Part shown: positions 5,225-5,329 of the stretch, in pieces | Numbering within the stretch: the first letter of the stretch is position 1 | How the letters are laid out: every line of letters begins with the position of its first letter | Assembly (NCBI GenBank): GCA_015487405.1 | Contig: WFPV01000039.1 | Coordinates: 1 to 5,329 of the forward strand | DNA from: Aquifex sp. | GTDB lineage: Bacteria; Aquificota; Aquificia; Aquificales; Aquificaceae | DNA: 5,329 nucleotides | Direction: 5' to 3' | The notes under the pieces: generated by a model | Told to the model about the DNA's origin: nothing | Database searches by the model: none | What the model saw: the letters and a program-made list of their open reading frames with translations, nothing else | Program-made: the position numbers and the translations under genes

Positions 5225-5329
5225 AGACTTCGGGTGGGTTTACACCCTCTTTGGGGTACCTTACCACCACAGGCAGGTTCACATCCCCCCTACTCCTACC
5301 TATACCCCCATACAGGGGTATAGCGAAGC
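5214..5329 (-). CDS. tnpB: C-terminal 37 residues of a TnpB-type protein (partial, runs off right edge)
   Basis: An open minus-strand frame enters at the window edge (first full codon at 5327) and ends with TGA at 5214-5216. Its last residues read GVNPPEVSHL, resembling the short 'G-x-N/H-P-P' tails seen in many TnpB proteins after the zinc-ribbon/RuvC III region. The fragment is too short for a domain match; the call relies on the tail together with the right-end hairpin directly behind it. TnpB proteins are RuvC-type nucleases guided by an RNA made from the 3' end of their own gene. Whether the gene is intact outside the window cannot be seen. It is in the same orientation as the dead copy at the left edge, but there is no overlap between the two fragments to compare. 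Confidence 0.5.
   Translation of the reverse strand, partial: FAIPLYGGIGRSRGDVNLPVVVRYPKEGVNPPEVSHL
5300..5323. repeat. Perfect 9-bp inverted repeat, TATACCCC-N6-GGGGTATA core
   Basis: CTATACCCC (5300-5308) pairs with GGGGTATAG (5315-5323) across CATACA. It lies in the coding sequence of the TnpB C-terminus (IPLYGGI). Two readings compete: a scaffold stem of the omega-RNA, or a DNA operator resembling the CsoR copper-sensor box (TACCC...GGGTA). Confidence 0.6.

Larger units (their letters stand above)
5199..5329 (-). mobile_element. Right end of an IS200/IS605-like element carrying tnpB (partial, continues beyond window)
   Basis: The minus strand shows, in order, the C-terminal coding part of a TnpB-type gene, its TGA inside a stable hairpin, GGGGTAG, and TTCAC (5199-5203). 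Such a subterminal hairpin followed by a short tetra/pentanucleotide cleavage motif is the usual right-end structure of IS200/IS605 elements, which have no terminal inverted repeats and make no target duplication. The exact end at TTCAC is inferred. A second TTCAC follows at 5187-5191. The element's left end and any tnpA lie outside the window. Confidence 0.5.
5199..5329 (-). ncRNA. Putative omega-RNA (reRNA) 3' scaffold of the right-end tnpB, partial
   Basis: In IS200/IS605 elements the guide RNA of TnpB covers the tnpB 3' end and the element right end, with the guide taken from flanking DNA. This segment could fold into three hairpins on the minus strand: CTATACCCC/GGGGTATAG (5300-5323), GGGTG/CACCC (5232-5247), and the right-end stem CGCATC-TTT-GATGCG (5210-5224, extendable to eight pairs). 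The guide would then begin AAGGGGATTCACTCGGG, in the leader of tlyA. The stems are seen directly; the RNA is inferred from the family. Confidence 0.4.

Noticed and set aside
1..5329. CRISPR array, tRNA or rRNA genes
   Set aside because: No regularly spaced repeats and no cloverleaf or rRNA-like sequence noticed on either strand.

Overview
The window looks like chromosomal DNA of a hyperthermophilic Aquificales bacterium, most likely Aquifex aeolicus or a close relative. This rests on the very Lys/Glu-rich proteins, the AAA/GAA/GGA/CTC/ATA codon habit, tight gene packing with TTG starts and 4-base TTGA overlaps, and a copper ATPase resembling the characterised A. aeolicus CtrA2 (CopA type). 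The assignment is from memory and recognition; no search was run.

Layout, left to right. Bases 1-225 (minus strand) hold a decayed, apparently internally deleted remnant of a TnpB-type (IS200/IS605 family) gene that continues off the left edge. Bases 226-346 are a short non-coding leader. Bases 347-650 (plus) are a broken gene for a small coiled-coil protein with one C-terminal membrane segment; it carries a nonsense codon and a +1 frameshift. An AT-rich 73-base gap then leads to an intact Cu(I)-exporting P1B ATPase (724-2766). An AMMECR1-domain protein (2799-3386, or 2763-3386 from an overlapping TTG) follows directly in the same direction. Converging on these from the right are tlyA (4387-5163, rRNA 2'-O-methyltransferase) and mltG (3404-4390, endolytic murein transglycosylase). 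They form a minus-strand pair with a TTGA stop/start overlap and a perfect Shine-Dalgarno for mltG. Immediately upstream of tlyA sits the 3' end of a second minus-strand TnpB-type gene (stop at 5214-5216), with the hairpin and TTCAC motif expected at the right end of an IS200/IS605-like element. It runs off the right edge.

Functionally, copA and its follower form a copper-efflux transcription unit with a protein of unknown function, and tlyA-mltG is an ordinary housekeeping pair. The accessory content is at the two edges, where two same-orientation TnpB-type pieces flank the block. The most interesting signal is the right-end element. Its predicted omega-RNA 3' end would take its guide from the leader of tlyA, and its coding DNA also contains a perfect TATACCCC/GGGGTATA inverted repeat that resembles a CsoR copper operator. 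I see no convincing wholly new system; the findings are specific, checkable points around these edges.
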